64,000 nt of DNA from Mixophyes australis (GCA_036250195.1 JAVHZZ010000005.1:180465448-180529447), one strand, 5' to 3'; shown: positions 19,390 to 32,716, numbered from the stretch's first letter. Program-made: numbers and translations. Notes: a model not told the origin generated them from the letters alone.

Positions 19390-21165
19390 TAGGTTTTCCT
19401 GGTGCAATATTTACACACGTTTTGCAACCAGACCCATTGCCAGAGTTGTATAAAATCAAGCACCAAGCCATGCAGTCTCCATTTGCAAACATTTGTGATA
19501 CAAAATGGGTCGTTCTGAAGAGCTCAGTGACTTCAAGCGTGGTACTGTGATAGGATGCCACCTTTGCAATAAGACAGTTTGTGAAATTTCATCCCTGCTG
19601 AATATTCCATGGTCAACTGTAAGTGGTATTTTTAGAAGGTGGATACGTTTAAGAACAACAGCAACTCAGCCATGAAGCGGAAGACCATTTAAAATGACAG
19701 AGCAGAGTCAACAACTGCTGAGGCGCATGGTGCATAAAAGTCGCCAACGCTCTGTTGCTTCCATAGCTGAAGAGTGCTGAACTTTCACTGGCATTAATGT
19801 AAGCACAAAAACTGTGCGGCGGGAGCTTAATGGAATGGGTTTCCATGGCCAAGCAGCTGCATGCAAGCTCACATCACCAAGACCAATGGTAAGCATCGGA
19901 TGCAGTGGTGTAAAGCATAACACCACTAGACTGTGGAAACGTGTGCTGTGGAGTGACAATTCACGCTTCCCTATTTGGCAGTCAGATTGCGAGTCTAGGT
20001 TTGGTGGATGCCAGGAGAGCGTTACCTGCCTGGCTGCATTGTAGTCACGAATCAATGTAGAAATACAGCTGAGGAGCCATGAATAAGGTGAAAAACATAC
20101 AAGTTTATTGCTGAAGAGACTGAACAGATGATGTAATAATGGTCTTGTAGAAATTACCAGGTATACACAGTTGCAGGTAAACGGGAGATGTGGAAAGATT
20201 CCAGGCAGCAAGTACAGGGAGGTGCACAGGAAAGTACCAGGTTCACAGATGAAAACAGGTCAGCAGAATGTATGTTGGGATCCCAATGCAGCATAATCAC
20301 AGGAGCAAGCAGGAGGAAGAAACCACAGGGTGTAACATCAGGATATGACAACGATAACCAGCAATGTGTGCTGGGAGTGACAGGTATATATAAGGGAAAT
20401 GAGAACACACCCAGGTGCATGGAATAATTAGTGAACAAGTTAACCCCTAAAGCAAACAAGAAAGGCACAATAACAGCACCTCTGGTAATCAGAGGTACTG
20501 CTGCAATACAATAATAAGGACAAAAGCCGGAACTGCCAGGCAAAGCAGCATGTAATGCATATACTTGCAGGCAGATCCTGACAATTATGCCTACTGTGAA
20601 GTTTGGTGGAGGAGGGATAATGGTACTGGACTGTTTTTTAGGGTTTGGGCTAGGTCCCTTATCTCCAGTGAAGGGAAATCTTAATGCTTCAGCATACCAA
20701 GTCATTTTGGACAATGCTATGTTTCCAACTTTGTGGCAACAGTTTTGGGAAGGCCCTTTTCGATCTAACATGACTGTGCCCCAGTGCACAAAGCAAGGGC
20801 TACAAAGACATGGTTTGATGAGTTCGGTGTTGAAGAACTTGACTGGCCCACACAGAGCCCTGATCTCAACTCCATCGAACACCTTTGGAATGAACTGAAA
20901 CGGAGATTGCGAGCCAGGCTTTCTCGCCCAACATCAGCACCTGACTCTATAAATGCTCTACAGAATGATTGGGTACAAATTCCACAGAAACACTCCAACA
21001 TCTTGCGGAAAACTTTCCAAGAACAGTGGAAGTTGTTATTATTGCAAAAGGTGGACCAACTCCATATTTAAATATATGTATTTGAATACATTGTCACTAC
21101 ATCCCTGTTGGTGTAATGGTAAAGCGTCAGAGTACTTTTCTCCATATAGTGTATCTGATTATGGA
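19390..21165 (+). mobile_element. Decayed Tc1-like transposon, second family, split by a solo LTR
   Basis: Transposase remnants begin at the ATG near 19505 (MGRSEELSDFKRGTVIG) and include VSTKTVRRELNGMGFHG, then after the [16 protein letters not shown], and at the end the catalytic-region words [14 protein letters not shown] and [15 protein letters not shown]. Stops and frameshifts are frequent, and the second catalytic motif is unreadable in frame. The right end finishes near 21160 with CTCCATATAGTGTA. The left inverted repeat is not clearly visible. The copy at 55560-56645 belongs to the same family. Confidence 0.85.
20040..20583 (-). repeat. Solo LTR inserted in the Tc1 copy
   Basis: On the reverse strand it begins TGTCAGGATCTGCC and ends GATTCGTGACTACA, with a TATATA-type promoter segment near 20390 (GGTATATATAAGG on the + strand). 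Tc1 reading resumes on either side, which fixes the insert boundaries to within a few bases. No internal retroviral or gypsy sequence is present, so this is a recombination-derived solo LTR. Confidence 0.7.
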
Positions 21166-24100
21166 GGAGGTTGTTGGTTGATTTCCTTTAAAATAGCTTT
21201 GGAAGTTATTTGTATGCAGGTGTGATGACGAGGTTGCAGCAAAGGTTCAAGTAGTCAGTAGAATAAAGACTATTTAGATTTAATTTTTTTGGTAGTATAA
21301 TTTTAAGTCAGAAAATAATGTGTTTTTTTTTTAGATAATTAGTTATTAAAGTCATATAAAGGGATGTTTTAAGTAAATTACTTCACTATTTCTCTGGGAG
21401 TCTATTCGAAAAGAAAAAATACAACCAATGTGGCTGTACATTATCAGTGTTCATTTATAGGGCACCACATATTCTGTTGCACCAGGCAATCATTTAACAG
21501 ATATGACGTATATATCATAAATATATGACAAATGAATATAGTAAACATACTAACAGATACAAGAATACAATTATGCATAACAACACATGCATGGATATTC
21601 ATGAGCTAGTAATTACAGTCAGCGGTTTATGAGAGACAGTAGATGCAAATAGGACACGAGTTGATGTGATCGATGGAGAAAGTATGAGGGAATTAATGTT
21701 AGCTTAATGGTAAAGTAATACAATATATTGGTAAGAAAAGGAGGGCATTTGGAATATGTATGGTTAAGGGGAATATTCTTCTCTTAGAAAAAGGAATGAA
21801 TGCAGACAAATTGACTAATCTCACAAGTCAAATTGGCAATAATGGAAGCTGAGAGAGCATGACCCTACCCCATTGAAAAAAAACCTTTTTCCACAGCAAT
21901 AGTTAAAAGACATGGACTGATTAGCTTACCGGTTTAAGGTGTGTTTGACTTTATTGTATTCAGTACAATCAAATACTTATCCTATATGTAAGTTTGGAAG
22001 TGGTTGGGCATAGAAAAACCTGTAGCCAATTAGATGATTGGAATGCTGTCAGCAAAAATCATGATAGTGGCACATCTGAATTTTTAGGAAGAAGGTTGTC
22101 ACCCAAGAATCCACATCCATTCAGCCAGATAGGGTGTTTTAAATGGTTCAAACCATTATATCGGGTACCCCAAATGAAGAGTAGGAAGATCAGCATCCAA
22201 TCTTAAAAAATTTAGGGGCTTTTTTAATTTACCATTCAAAATGTTGGCATCTTATAAGATTGCCCCTTCATCAAAACCTGACTTTTTTGAGTTGTTTGTT
22301 GGACTAAATCAGAGCACAATGGTTTACCCTTAAAGATTTTAAAAATAAAAGCATGACATGGTAAAACCTTTCTTAAAGATTGTAATGATATTAATTGTTT
22401 GGATGATTTAGTGAGTCTCCTGAACGAGAATTCCGAATAAATTGATGCTAAGTTTTTCAGTAAGGATACAGGTATGTTTGATATTAATGGGACACCAACA
22501 TCTGTGATTTATTTATATTGCACCAGGATGTGGAGGGTTTGAAATAAGTAGCATGGTCATTTTTATGAATTTAGTGGGCCTGTGTGCAAGACTAGTTGTT
22601 GGTTACCCCTCATCCCCATACGTTATAAAGTGAGAATAGTGAGGAAACATATATGACAAGGGCTGAATGGGGAAGGCATATATGAAATATGTTTTTTTCC
22701 ACCTACCCCGTCACATATGCTCCCGGCACCATTCTCTCATGGTCCTGTGTCCCACAAGCCCAAACTGTTGCTGTGTCTAGTGGAGCTGGTTTCTGATCTT
22801 CACATCTGCTCCCACTGATGAGTCTGTGTTACTGCTCACCTTGCACTCATATTGGATACGACACTGCTTGGTAGATTCCTACTAATGTTATAGATTTGTT
22901 AAAAATGCACAATTCTAATGAATCACTAAAGTTTTGGTCTTCGTTTATTGGAGCACGCTCCTTTCATTCCAAATTATACATGCCTCCATCCCCCCTACAC
23001 CTGTTTATTTTTGACTTGCAATGAAAGAGAAGAAAATAAATTAAACAGGGCTCTATACTGTACAATAGTGGCTTTAGAAATATTTTTGAATGTGTTAAAC
23101 AAGTGAAAATAATACTTTGAGTTTATTTGAGCTTCAGCACATTGAGTAGTTTAATATGAATACATCAATGCAATCACAGCTTTATCCCTCATTCAGCTTT
23201 CATTGCAATTTACATTTGGATAAGCTCTATTTATTTATTTTTTCATATATGGCAGGGTGAATAGTTTTCTGACTGATCATCGTTGTTTTAGCAGAGTGTT
23301 TCTTCCCCTATGATAGTGAGACGTAGCCTATATATCCTGCTTACAAATAACAGCTCAAATAACTAGGAAGGTTTGCTTTTTTGTGGTGTGGTGAATGAGA
23401 AAATCCCACTGCAATGTCAAGGTTAATAATCTTCACTCCCCCAGCAATGTCTTTTCTACATAGCCTAAGTATACATTTCTGTGGCAGCTCAAAAAGGGAA
23501 TGCTTAATATCTTTTCTAGAACATTGTGTGAAGTTTTCACTTTGTAATTAAATTTGCTTAGTGCAGAAGGGAGAGGAGCATGAAGCAAAAACTAAATGTT
23601 CTGAGAGTTAATAACAATTGAACAGAACCTTTTTTTCTAATCGGACTCAATATTGAGACCAGCAGGCAATAATCAGAATACTTCAGTGGTAATGTATACA
23701 AATGTTGGTGTTATTCACTCTTTCTCTGGAGTCAAGTGTAGCTTGCATATAATAATGATAAACTGAACTTTTTTTAGAGAAAATGATTACTGCTGAAAGT
23801 GGTTATTTAGGCTTTTGAATCATGAGGTGTTCTTTCTTCTTCATATATGACTTCTTAATGTTGGCTTATTTTTGTTGAATACATAATGACAAAGTAAAAT
23901 CTGTTATTTGTCACCTGAGATTAGATTTATTACATTTTAGAATTGTTGATTGTGTCCAGGTATGCAAACATAAATTTGAAAGCAGGTAACTTTCTATTTC
24001 ACATGATGTGATCTTTTTACTATAAAAGAAGAAATGTAAGCATGTCTTGTTTATTATCCATTTAATGCTATGACCATGTCTAGTTGCTGCTATCAGCCTG

Positions 24101-25455
24101 TTATAATGGAAGTTTGTTCTATTATTGGCTGACAGCGATAAATTCAGTAGAGGGCAGAAAACTAAGCTGCTTTCAGCCAGGTTAATAACAGCAACTTGAT
24201 GCAGCAGCAGTTTTTTTTTTTTAGCATGGGTAAGGTGAATACAAACATTTATGGGGTATTATTGTATATTATTGCATATTTGTTATCATATTGGGCTCAC
24301 TGTTATATAAATTTTAACAGTATAAGTTTGGCATTTAATTGTTGTCATTTTGGGCTCAGTCTCCTACATTTGTCACCAGATTGGGCTCAAAGAAATTTAT
24401 TTTTTTAAAATACATTTTGGACTATTATATATTTGAATCCAGATTGTTTTTCTTATACTAGTCACCATATTGTATACAAGTCACCAGAATAGACTCAGCT
24501 TTGCTTACCAGTTACCAGATTGGGTTCAAGCTCAGATACTACTCACCAGACAAGAGCCTATGAAGAAGTGCCTTATCTACCAAGTTTATGCATGCTCCTA
24601 GTTCTAAAGTAAAAAATAAACTATTTTGCTCCACATGACTTCTCTTTAAAGGATAAGTCCACTGATGTGGAGGTTTTTTTTTTACCTAAGTTATTTTTTA
24701 CAGATCCAAAGGGTGAATTGTGCAAAAATAGCTGTGTGCCTATATTATTTAGTTGTTTAGATAAACTCTCTGGGCTTGATTCATTAGGAAACATACGTTC
24801 ATTTACGTTGCTATTTTTGATGTTTTTGCACTCTGTGAATATGAGAAACTGAAACATATGCAAAAGAACACAATTTATGTTCATACGGAAATGACACTTC
24901 CTACTGTCTGCTATTTGAAGGGTGGGAGGGGAAGGGGCGTATGCACGTATTCAGTGTACAGAAAGTACGTGCCAAGGAGGTCAAGGGCATGCAACAGCCT
25001 CCGATTCAAGCTTTGGCCATCTCTAAGGTACGTGTTTTTCAGCCATATCACTTGCACCAGCTACGCACTTTACATTTGTTTTGCATGCCTTAAAGAACCA
25101 AGCCCTCTCAGTTTATTTAACTGTAGCACAATGTGAAGATTTGCCTGTCAGAGTGATGTATTCAGCCTGCTGTGTGCACCCTGCCCGTATAACTACGTTA
25201 TCTTCCAATATCAATGGGTTTGAAATCCTCAGCCTGGAAACCCATTCTACATATCGGCTTGGTCATTCGCTGTAAGCTGTGGTGTGTGTCTTATGCTGTG
25301 TGTAATGGAAGAAGAGGACGCATTTCCATTATATTTTTGTTTTTAACAGAATTGTGCAGTAAATAAGTAGTGTATTCGTTCCCTGTCTATCTCTACTCAT
25401 TTCAGAAGCACTGTGCGTCAGCTTGTAGCACAGTCAGTGCGTGGAAGGTTGAAGA
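21166..25455. other. FARS2 intron, no gene recognised
   Basis: About 4.3 kb of AT-rich sequence. A faint LINE/SINE-like tail (TTTATAGGGCACCACATATTC) lies near 21455. A degenerate short repeat built on TCACCAGATTGGGCTCA occurs around 24285-24560. Nothing else is assignable. Confidence 0.5.
24285..24560. repeat. Degenerate minisatellite-like repeat
   Basis: The phrase TCACCAGATTGGGCTCA and close variants recur about seven times at irregular 20-90 bp spacing. Confidence 0.5.
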
Positions 25456-25471
25456 CACTACTACCTCATTT

Positions 25472-27837
25472 TTTTTTCTTAACGAATAAGATTTTTATTG
25501 ATTTTTAAAGTTTTTCAAAAGGGGTACAGAAGAAAAAAAAGGGGAAGGGTACATAAAGGGGATGGAACACAATGCTCCCGAAAGCATACAGAATCAAAAC
25601 CACAAGTATCTGACTATTTGTCTTATACAATAGACTTATCCAATATATTACATACCAACAAATAAAAGATCATTCATCAACGTCATTAGAGGATGAGGGC
25701 AGGGAACGTGATGGGGCTCCCTCCCCATCAGTAACATAGTTGTTCCAAGCTCTCCACTTAATCAGCGAGGACGATGTTGATGTAGAGTATGGGACACCTA
25801 AGGTTTCCATTTCAGAAGTTGATTTTAGAGATCACTTTGGTCAGGGGTGGAGGGAAAGGTTGCCTCCACGCCTGAGCAATAGCTGCTCTGGTTGCTATCA
25901 ATACTTGACCTGTCACATATCTGTCCCAACGAGGAAGAGTAGGGGGGTAGTATTGCAATAAAGCCAATTCTGGCGTGGGGAGGATTGAGTGACCCAGGAC
26001 TGAGCTTATCAATTGAAAGACTTTATTCCATAGAGGCCTTACCACAGGGCATGCCCAGAATATATGAAAAATATTTCCACGTTCAGAACAGTTGCGCCAA
26101 CATAGTAAAGATATGGAAGGCCAGATTTTATGTAGTTTGTCTGGGGTGGCGTACGTTCTATTTAATAATTTTACCAGCATCTCTGTATGGTTAAGGCACT
26201 TAGATATTTTAAAAGAGTTGGTAAAAATATGTTCCCAGTCTTCTTCTGACAATTCTAACTGGAGGTCTGATTCCCATTGGGTCTGAGGTTTAGATTTAGA
26301 TGTAGTACCAAGACCCAGTAAGGTATTATACCAGAGGGTAATGCTGGATCTACTACTACCTTTGGTTAACAGGGAGTAGTATCTGGCCAGGGGAGGTCCT
26401 ATCCCCAGATTTCTCAACGGTGGGGAAGCTAATAAATGCCTGATTTGGAGGAATTTGTAAAAATCCCCTTTGGGCAATGAATACAGGGCACTGAGGTGTG
26501 AGTAGGAGAAGAGCTCGCCCGAGTCCATCAAATGTCCTAAGGTCTGAATACCCCTACTGATCCAACCAGAGAGATTCAAGTCTGCTATTTGTCTGGCGAC
26601 CACCTGTAATGAGATACCCGTCGTGGGACGCAACAATCCCTCAGTACCCTGACACAGTCGATCCCATACAAGCAAGGTATCCAGGGTAGGGCCGGCAAGG
26701 TCTCCATAAGCGGTCTCCACTGACCAGGTACCCATAAAAGATCCGTCAGAGGGAACTCTGAGTTACATGCCAGTTCCAAGTCTACCCAAGGTTTCACCAC
26801 CCTTGGAAGGTACCAGTCACGAATCTGGGACAAAACACAAGCTTCATGATATTTTGTCAAGTGAGGGAGGGCCAGACCCCCTTGTCGCTTCCCTCTAGTC
26901 ATACGCTGCATAGCAATACGAGGGGGTTTGGACTTTCAAACATATGTTTTCATCAGGGAGGTCAATTTGGTTAGCAACCCCGGTGAAAGGCAGAACGGGA
27001 GCATGCGGAATAGGTACATTAATTTAGGGAGGCGCATCATTTTAAACGCTGATATCCTGCCTAACCAAGAGACCTCGAAGCACATCCACGACCCTATAAG
27101 CTTCAATAGTTGTTGATGTAGTAGAGAGAAATTATATTCTATAATTAAGTCTAGATGAGGGGTTATTTGAATCCCAAGATAGGTAAGTCCAGTATTTTTC
27201 CAAGAGTAAGTGAATTTATCTTTTAGAGCCTGTAATGTATCCGCTGGGACATTTATAGGGAGAACTTCTGTCTTTGAGGTATTCAGTTTATAGAGGGAGG
27301 CTCTCCCAAACTGAAGCAGCAGGTTATGGATTACTGGCAGCGAGGTCTCCGGGTTGGTCACAAATAAGAGCACGTCGTCAGCGAATAAGCACACTTTATG
27401 GGGTGTCCCTTTCACCTCTAGTCCTGTGCATCTTTGGTCTAGTTTTATCCGTGCCGCCAACGGTTCTATGGCCATCAGATATATTATGAGAGACATGGGG
27501 CAGCCCTGTCGGGTCCCATTAGTAATTGAAAAGTTTAGAGAGAGAAATCCGTCACTATATACTCGCGCTGATGGGTTTGAATATAGGGACAATAAGGCAT
27601 TTAGGATATTGCCGGCAAACCCGAAGGTGTGAAGGACTTGAGACATGTACGACCAATGTAGCCTATCGAACGCCTGTTCGGCATCCAGCGATAGCAACAA
27701 CATGCTATCATTATTTTTATGGCATTGTTCTATTAAATGGAGTATACGTCTCGAATTATCAGGGGCCTGTCTACCTGTCACAAAACCCACCTGGTCTGGG
27801 TGGAACAATTTCGGGATGATAGGAGCGAGTCTGTTGG
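25472..27837 (-). mobile_element. 5'-truncated L1 LINE with 16-bp target-site duplications
   Basis: The insert is flanked by CACTACTACCTCATTT at 25456-25471 and 27838-27853. It is on the - strand with its A-rich tail at the left (a T run at 25471 onward). It contains the reverse transcriptase and C-terminal part of ORF2 and is truncated inside the RT domain at its 5' end, the usual result of incomplete target-primed reverse transcription. It lies antisense within the FARS2 intron. Confidence 0.95.
25812..27808 (-). pseudogene. L1 ORF2 fragment: reverse transcriptase and C-terminal domain
   Basis: The first frame (27808-26936) begins in the RT fingers with DQVGFVTGRQAPDNSRR and continues with LSLDAEQAFDRLHW, NGTRQGCPMSLIIYLMAIEP, the catalytic CLFADDVLLF and LTYLGIQI. 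A TGA at about 26936 replaces what is usually a Trp before the SKPPRI motif. The same frame then continues as KRQGGLALPHL (to 26585). A frameshift near 26735 leads into the C-terminal frame 26735-25812 with FHIFWACPVVRPLWNKVF, the L1 CysHis-like region. The catalytic FADD is intact. The lesions are one nonsense and one frameshift, plus loss of ORF1 and endonuclease. Confidence 0.93.
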
Positions 27838-27853
27838 CACTACTACCTCATTT

Positions 27854-28893
27854 GAGTTGTCTAATAAGGAGGTCAGGATGCCATGATGTGCACACCATAC
27901 CTAACATTTGTTTTCAGAAACAATTACGTATTTTGCATCTGAAACTGTTTGTTTTTATATAAATGTCCACATTTTATTTTGTTAATTTAAATTATATCTT
28001 TTAAAGCCACATTTAATATCCTCATATTCCAGAGCCTTGACTCAAACATTCCTTTCCATTGACTTTTCTATTTGCATTATCTGTTCTTACAGGAATGTTA
28101 TTTCTTTCCCACAAAAAAAAAGAACAGTATACATAAATAATTTAGAGGTTCTATTTAGTTTAGCCTCCTCTGGCATGTTTCTCTCCTAATAATCCCTACA
28201 TCTCCCCATATACTTACACCATGGCAACGTCACCTCGATTTGGGTACAGGCCGCGAGCCTGGAACTTTTCAGTTTCCAATCTGTTATGCTGCCAAAGTCT
28301 ATATTGATCATTGTGTTACATCTACCCTGACTGTAAAATTTTTGCATTGCCATACCTGTTTGCTTGTTTCATATTTATGCTACTTTAAAGCTTTTCAAAT
28401 AAAGAGATTTTAAAATAAAAGAAGCCTTCTGTTCAGATCAGATGCATGCAATGGAACAAATTCTGATTTAAGCCCTTTATTCATTGAAAATGTCTTTGAA
28501 CATCAGGTAATACTATTGGAAGGATCAGAGGCTACAATATAGTTATGTATCTCACATATTCATTAATCCGTCACTTGACTTTTTATTGTAAATATAAAGT
28601 AATTTGTGTTTTTATGTTATTGTTTTTGATTTGTTTCTTTGTTTTTGCCTGAATACTGTTATTGATTTTTTAATGGGTTCCTCCGCGCAAAAGTTACAAA
28701 TGAGTTATGTACTGCTATGTATTGCACAGTACAGAAAATAGCATAAGGAGGAGCACTTTGAACTACAAATTTGTCTTGCCGCCTGGACAGCATGGAAAGT
28801 AATCCATTGATGTCTAACGAATTACATTTCAATTTTAACTGCTCTGCACCTTGCTTCCACACAGTTAGGTGAATAGTGAGCACAGGCACTGGG
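27854..28893. other. Unassigned intronic sequence
   Basis: AT-rich, no gene or element recognised between the L1 duplication and the next LTR-like segment. Confidence 0.5.
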
Positions 28894-29467
28894 TGTCACG
28901 GAATAATTTGGACTGAAGGTTACTTTCTGGTATTGGTTTTGCTAAGCTAGGAGTGCCGGAGTCTAGCACACCTCTGGTCTTGGCCAGGGACCCCCGCAAG
29001 GGAGTTTGGGGCTTGTTGCAGTAGACGTGCAGGTTGCAGCCCTCCTAGTTAGCCAACAGCAAAGTAATAGGTAAACAAACGTAGTCATGCAAGGTGAGTG
29101 GGCAAACGAGGTACCGAAGAAATAGGCAAAGCTTTGTCAGGAAGTCAGAGGTCAAACCAGGAGATATAGTCAGGCCAAAAGGGATATCCAAGAGTAGAGT
29201 CAGGAGAAGCAGGGTCTAAACACAGGGGGTCAAGCAGGATGCTGAAAAAAGAGTAGGAACACTGGAGCATAGGGAGACTTAGATACTCTGGCACCCTAAT
29301 GGTGCCAGAGCCTCCTTAAAATAGTGTAAAAGGGCTCCTGATTGGTGAGCAGTGGAATTGGCGGTCAGGAAACAGCTGACCACCAACAGGAGAAATAAAC
29401 AGCTTCCTGTTGCTTAGCAATGAGGACGCGATAGGCTGCGCATGCGCCCCTACCACCAGGCCTGACA
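28894..29467 (-). repeat. LTR-like segment
   Basis: It begins TGTCACGGAATAATTTGG and ends AGGCCTGACA, so both strands have TG...CA ends and a TGTCA/TGACA terminal inverse. The composition (GC-rich, with GTCAGG repeats and a CATGCGCA motif) resembles the LTRs at 20040 and 38760. The right boundary is uncertain and could extend to about 29600. No internal region is seen. Confidence 0.45.
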
Positions 29468-30059
29468 GGAACGAGAAGGATGAGTCCCGTTGCTTGGCAA
29501 CGGGACTTGTGGACCGAGCAGGAAGACAATGGTCCCTGATGCTATGGAGCTTTCAGGGACGGCGCCTAAGAGTGCTGAAGGGCATTCGTGTTTGAGCGGT
29601 CAACAGGGGTATTGCTCTTATTTCACTGTATATAGACACAAGAGTTCATGGTTTAGTTTTTAACTTTTCTGTCGATAAACCCTTTAGTCTGGATAATTTT
29701 ATTTATTTTTTAAAAGAATATGTACTATTTCCTCTCTTCTTAAAATAATTGTTTATCTCGCCTGGATGCTTACTGAACAAGTTGTTGCATAACATTACCA
29801 TGGACTACTTATGTTACATTTTAATGTAGCCAATAGATGGACATTTTTGGGCATTTTCATGGGACACCACCATTGGGATGGTGTATCTTTGCTCCTCACG
29901 CATGGTGCCTCAAAAAATGACTCACAAATTGTGCCATATGTCTGCTGTAGTCTATCCCACTGCTTTAGTTCCTGACTGTGACCACTTGCCAACTTCTGGC
30001 TGTTTGTTTAAATCCAATCTAACGTCACTTTGCTTCTACAAGATATGGAGGCTGTCTGA
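29468..30059. other. Unassigned intronic sequence
   Basis: About 0.6 kb with no gene. The first 130 bases are GC-richer and may belong to the preceding LTR-like unit. Confidence 0.45.
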
Positions 30060-30900
30060 AATGTCAGAAGTGCATTGAGTGAGGTTTTCTCAGTGGAATT
30101 GAGAAGGGAGAATCCCAATTGTAAAATTTCAAGGAGAAAATGAACAGTGAGAAAGTGTGGTAAATGACTGTAGACTAGCCACTTGAGAAGTTTGGAAAGG
30201 AACGCTAATAGGGTTATGAGGCTAGAGAGCAAGGCAGGGACAAATGATGGTTCCTTGACAATGGGAGTGATGATCACTTTTTTGGTAGGAAGGAGATTTA
30301 GTGATGGATAGTGTCTCTTTTCTCTTTAAAGTAAGAAGCAATGTCAAGGGTGGTGAGGGAGGAGGCGGGGAGTAGACAAGGAAGTTAATGGTGGCAATGG
30401 GGCAATGGAGGATGTTGGACTGGGAGGCAATAAGGGTTTTGAAGTCGGTCTGTTTGGCAAGAGACATGGCAGAGTAATTGGAAGACAGGAGAAGCTTTAA
30501 GAGGATGGGGAGGAAGTCAGTGTCTGGGTGGAGTTTCTTCCATAGGCACTTTGAACTGGAGCACATTTGCAAGTAGGCTGTGTGTAAAGAAAAAGGCGGC
30601 AGAGATGGCAGTGTCAGAATACAGATTATAGAGAGAGCGAGGTGGCTGAAAGAGTGAATGAGAAATAGGTTATGGATGGTAGCAAGCTTGTTACAGAAAG
30701 ACCTCACATTCTAGAGTGCACAGGTATAATGGAGGTGCCTAAGAGGAGGGATGGAGATAAGGTTGCAGGAACATGGAGAGAGTGGAGGATTATGGTGGGA
30801 GGAGGGCTGCAGGCAAATGGTGGGGACAGGGACTGAGGGGCAGGGGGAATTTTCCCCTTGGTCCGGTCTACAATTGGCTACTTTGGGCTGGGTCACTGGG
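30060..30900 (-). pseudogene. L2-type LINE fragment with internal deletion, antisense
   Basis: On the reverse strand, Pro-rich sequence with NLISIPPL leads into FCNKLATIHNLFLIHSF, the start of the L2 endonuclease. It then jumps to KKLHPDTDFLPILLKLLLSS and SAMSLAKQTDFKTLIASQS, the linker after the endonuclease. The same order with the intervening domain intact is seen in the copy at 17928-19349, so most of the endonuclease core has been deleted here. Stops occur downstream. Confidence 0.75.
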
Positions 30901-32207
30901 CCACCTGCATTTTTTCCTTTAAAATAGGCTGCTGAGTCAAGTCTTGCCCCCCGGGCTGAAATTCGACCGCCCTCCCCTAGGCGGGGATCCGACGGGGCCC
31001 AAAGTTGATGGAGGTGGTACCTTCAGTCAAGAAAGATGGTGAGTAAGCAGGCAAGGGCAGTGGGGCGAATTGGAGAAATTAATTGTGGGTTGGGGAGAGA
31101 AGTGGGTAGAGCCTGGATGCATAGAAGAGTGTATGTGGTTGAGGCTGAGTTGTTGTTGTTAGGAGGTCACTGGGGCAGGTATGGTTGGGCGGATATTTAC
31201 TGACAGATAAAGTTTTATGCCCCGGTGTTTGTTGAAGCCTCCCAATGTATTACAAATATGTGTTGTAAAATGTATATTACACCATACCCAAAAGAAAATC
31301 TCCCCCTCCTTCAAATCTTGTTTGGATGCAGATGTGGCATACAACTGGGAGTTGTGAAAGTTGGGAGAGAGGTTTAAAGCTAAAATTAGTACTTTTGTTC
31401 TTGAGCCCTATAACTACATCAGACCTTGAATAGAGTTTTTTGTAAGTGTTTGTTATCATTCTACTCAGGAGAACTAGCTGGTTAAAGTATGGGGTAAGTG
31501 TTAGAGGTTGCACTAGCTAATGTAGAGAATCGGTGGGAAATGTTATGGTAAACAGTATTTTTTTTGTTGTAATTGTTATATTTGTTATATTTGTCCTTAT
31601 TTTCTACTTAAAAAAGTCCCACAGGAGGAACAATGTCTTATTTGACAATCAACTTATTTGATGAATGAAAATCTATGACCAAATTATCCACACACAGGAT
31701 GAACAATTTATGATTAATCATTCAACAATCAATTAGTTATGAATCAGATCATTCATTGATCAAAATACCAATGCTTTTTCTCTGTGAGGATATCTTTAGA
31801 GCATTTATAGCATTATATATTTACTATCACAAATTTGTATTAACAGCAACATGTTATAGCAGTGGTTAACTGCTATTTTTAACTTGTATTCTATATTGGG
31901 TCATATCATTAATTTCTTTAATTTTAATATTTTGCTAATAAAGGAATCTTTTAGATTAATAAAAAACTTTTATAAAAAAGATTTAAGGAACAGAAATAAT
32001 TAAATTAAGCATTATATAGTGGAAGGTTTAATTCTGGAGTGCCCCATCATAGACATGTCTGGTATTTCTTTTTTTGTGTTGGTTTTGAGGATATTATTAA
32101 CAGAAATGAATATTGTTTCAGGTAAAGCTTTGGTGACATTAGCTATACAGCATCTGTCTGAATAGCACTTTTCTTGTAAATAACAACCAATTGTGCTCTT
32201 TTTATAG
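30901..32207. other. Unassigned intronic sequence ending in the FARS2 acceptor
   Basis: No gene or element recognised. The first ~250 bases are G-rich and may continue the L2 5' region on the reverse strand. Confidence 0.5.
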
Positions 32208-32367
32208 CTTTTTGCTGAATTGGAAAATAAGGATGGGTGCCAGCTGTTCGAGCATGGATTTCGCACGCCTAACAAGCAAGAGACCCATACACTTGAAGCT
32301 ATGAAACTGGTGGAGTTTCGGTTAAAGCAAACTCTTTCTAAACTAATCACTCATCTGTTTGGTGAAG
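32208..32367 (+). CDS. FARS2: FARS2 internal coding exon (catalytic domain, middle)
   Basis: This 160-nt exon encodes about 53 residues, from LFAELENKDGCQLFEHG through KQETHTLEAMKLVEF to THLFGE, matching the catalytic-domain segment that follows motif 2 in mitochondrial PheRS. It starts in phase 0 after the AG at 32206-32207 (a T-rich tract precedes it) and ends in phase 1 at a GTGTGT donor. The split Gly codon is completed by the next exon, giving GEGLKIRW across the junction. The preceding intron is about 23,955 bp and is full of mobile elements. No stops or frameshifts are seen, so the exon looks functional. Confidence 0.95.
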
Positions 32368-32716
32368 GTGTGTATGATTACCGAGACACTTTAAAGGTTT
32401 TCCCATACAAGTTATAATTAGCATTTTTTTATAGAGTGACAGCATTCTCTGATCCACTTTACAGCTGGTAGCAAATGCAATAGTAAAATAAGACTGTGTT
32501 TTAACTGTTTTTAACAGGCAGGCAAAGAGGTAAAAGGCACACAAGTGTACAATCTATAGGAAAATAGAAGCTTGACACACAAGAGCAAATGCACAGATTG
32601 CAACAGATACCGCCATATTGTAATGGGAAACAAGTGCTTAATGGGGATCTATGATCAAACCACACAGCAAGCTTGGTTTATCAGTTAGTAAGTTGTTAGA
32701 AGGAAGATAAATGTAA

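Larger units (their letters stand above)
8253..32207 (+). other. FARS2 intron, about 24 kb
   Basis: Bounded by a GTAAAT donor and a TATAG acceptor that join the flanking FARS2 exons in phase 0. The intron holds most of the mobile elements listed separately here (LTR, Tc1 copies, fold-back element, L2, L1) and no other host coding sequence that I recognise. Confidence 0.85.

Noticed and set aside
24196..25275. Short frames between 24.2 and 25.3 kb as possible small genes
   Set aside because: No family signature, splice context or codon bias; they sit in unassigned intron next to degenerate repeats.
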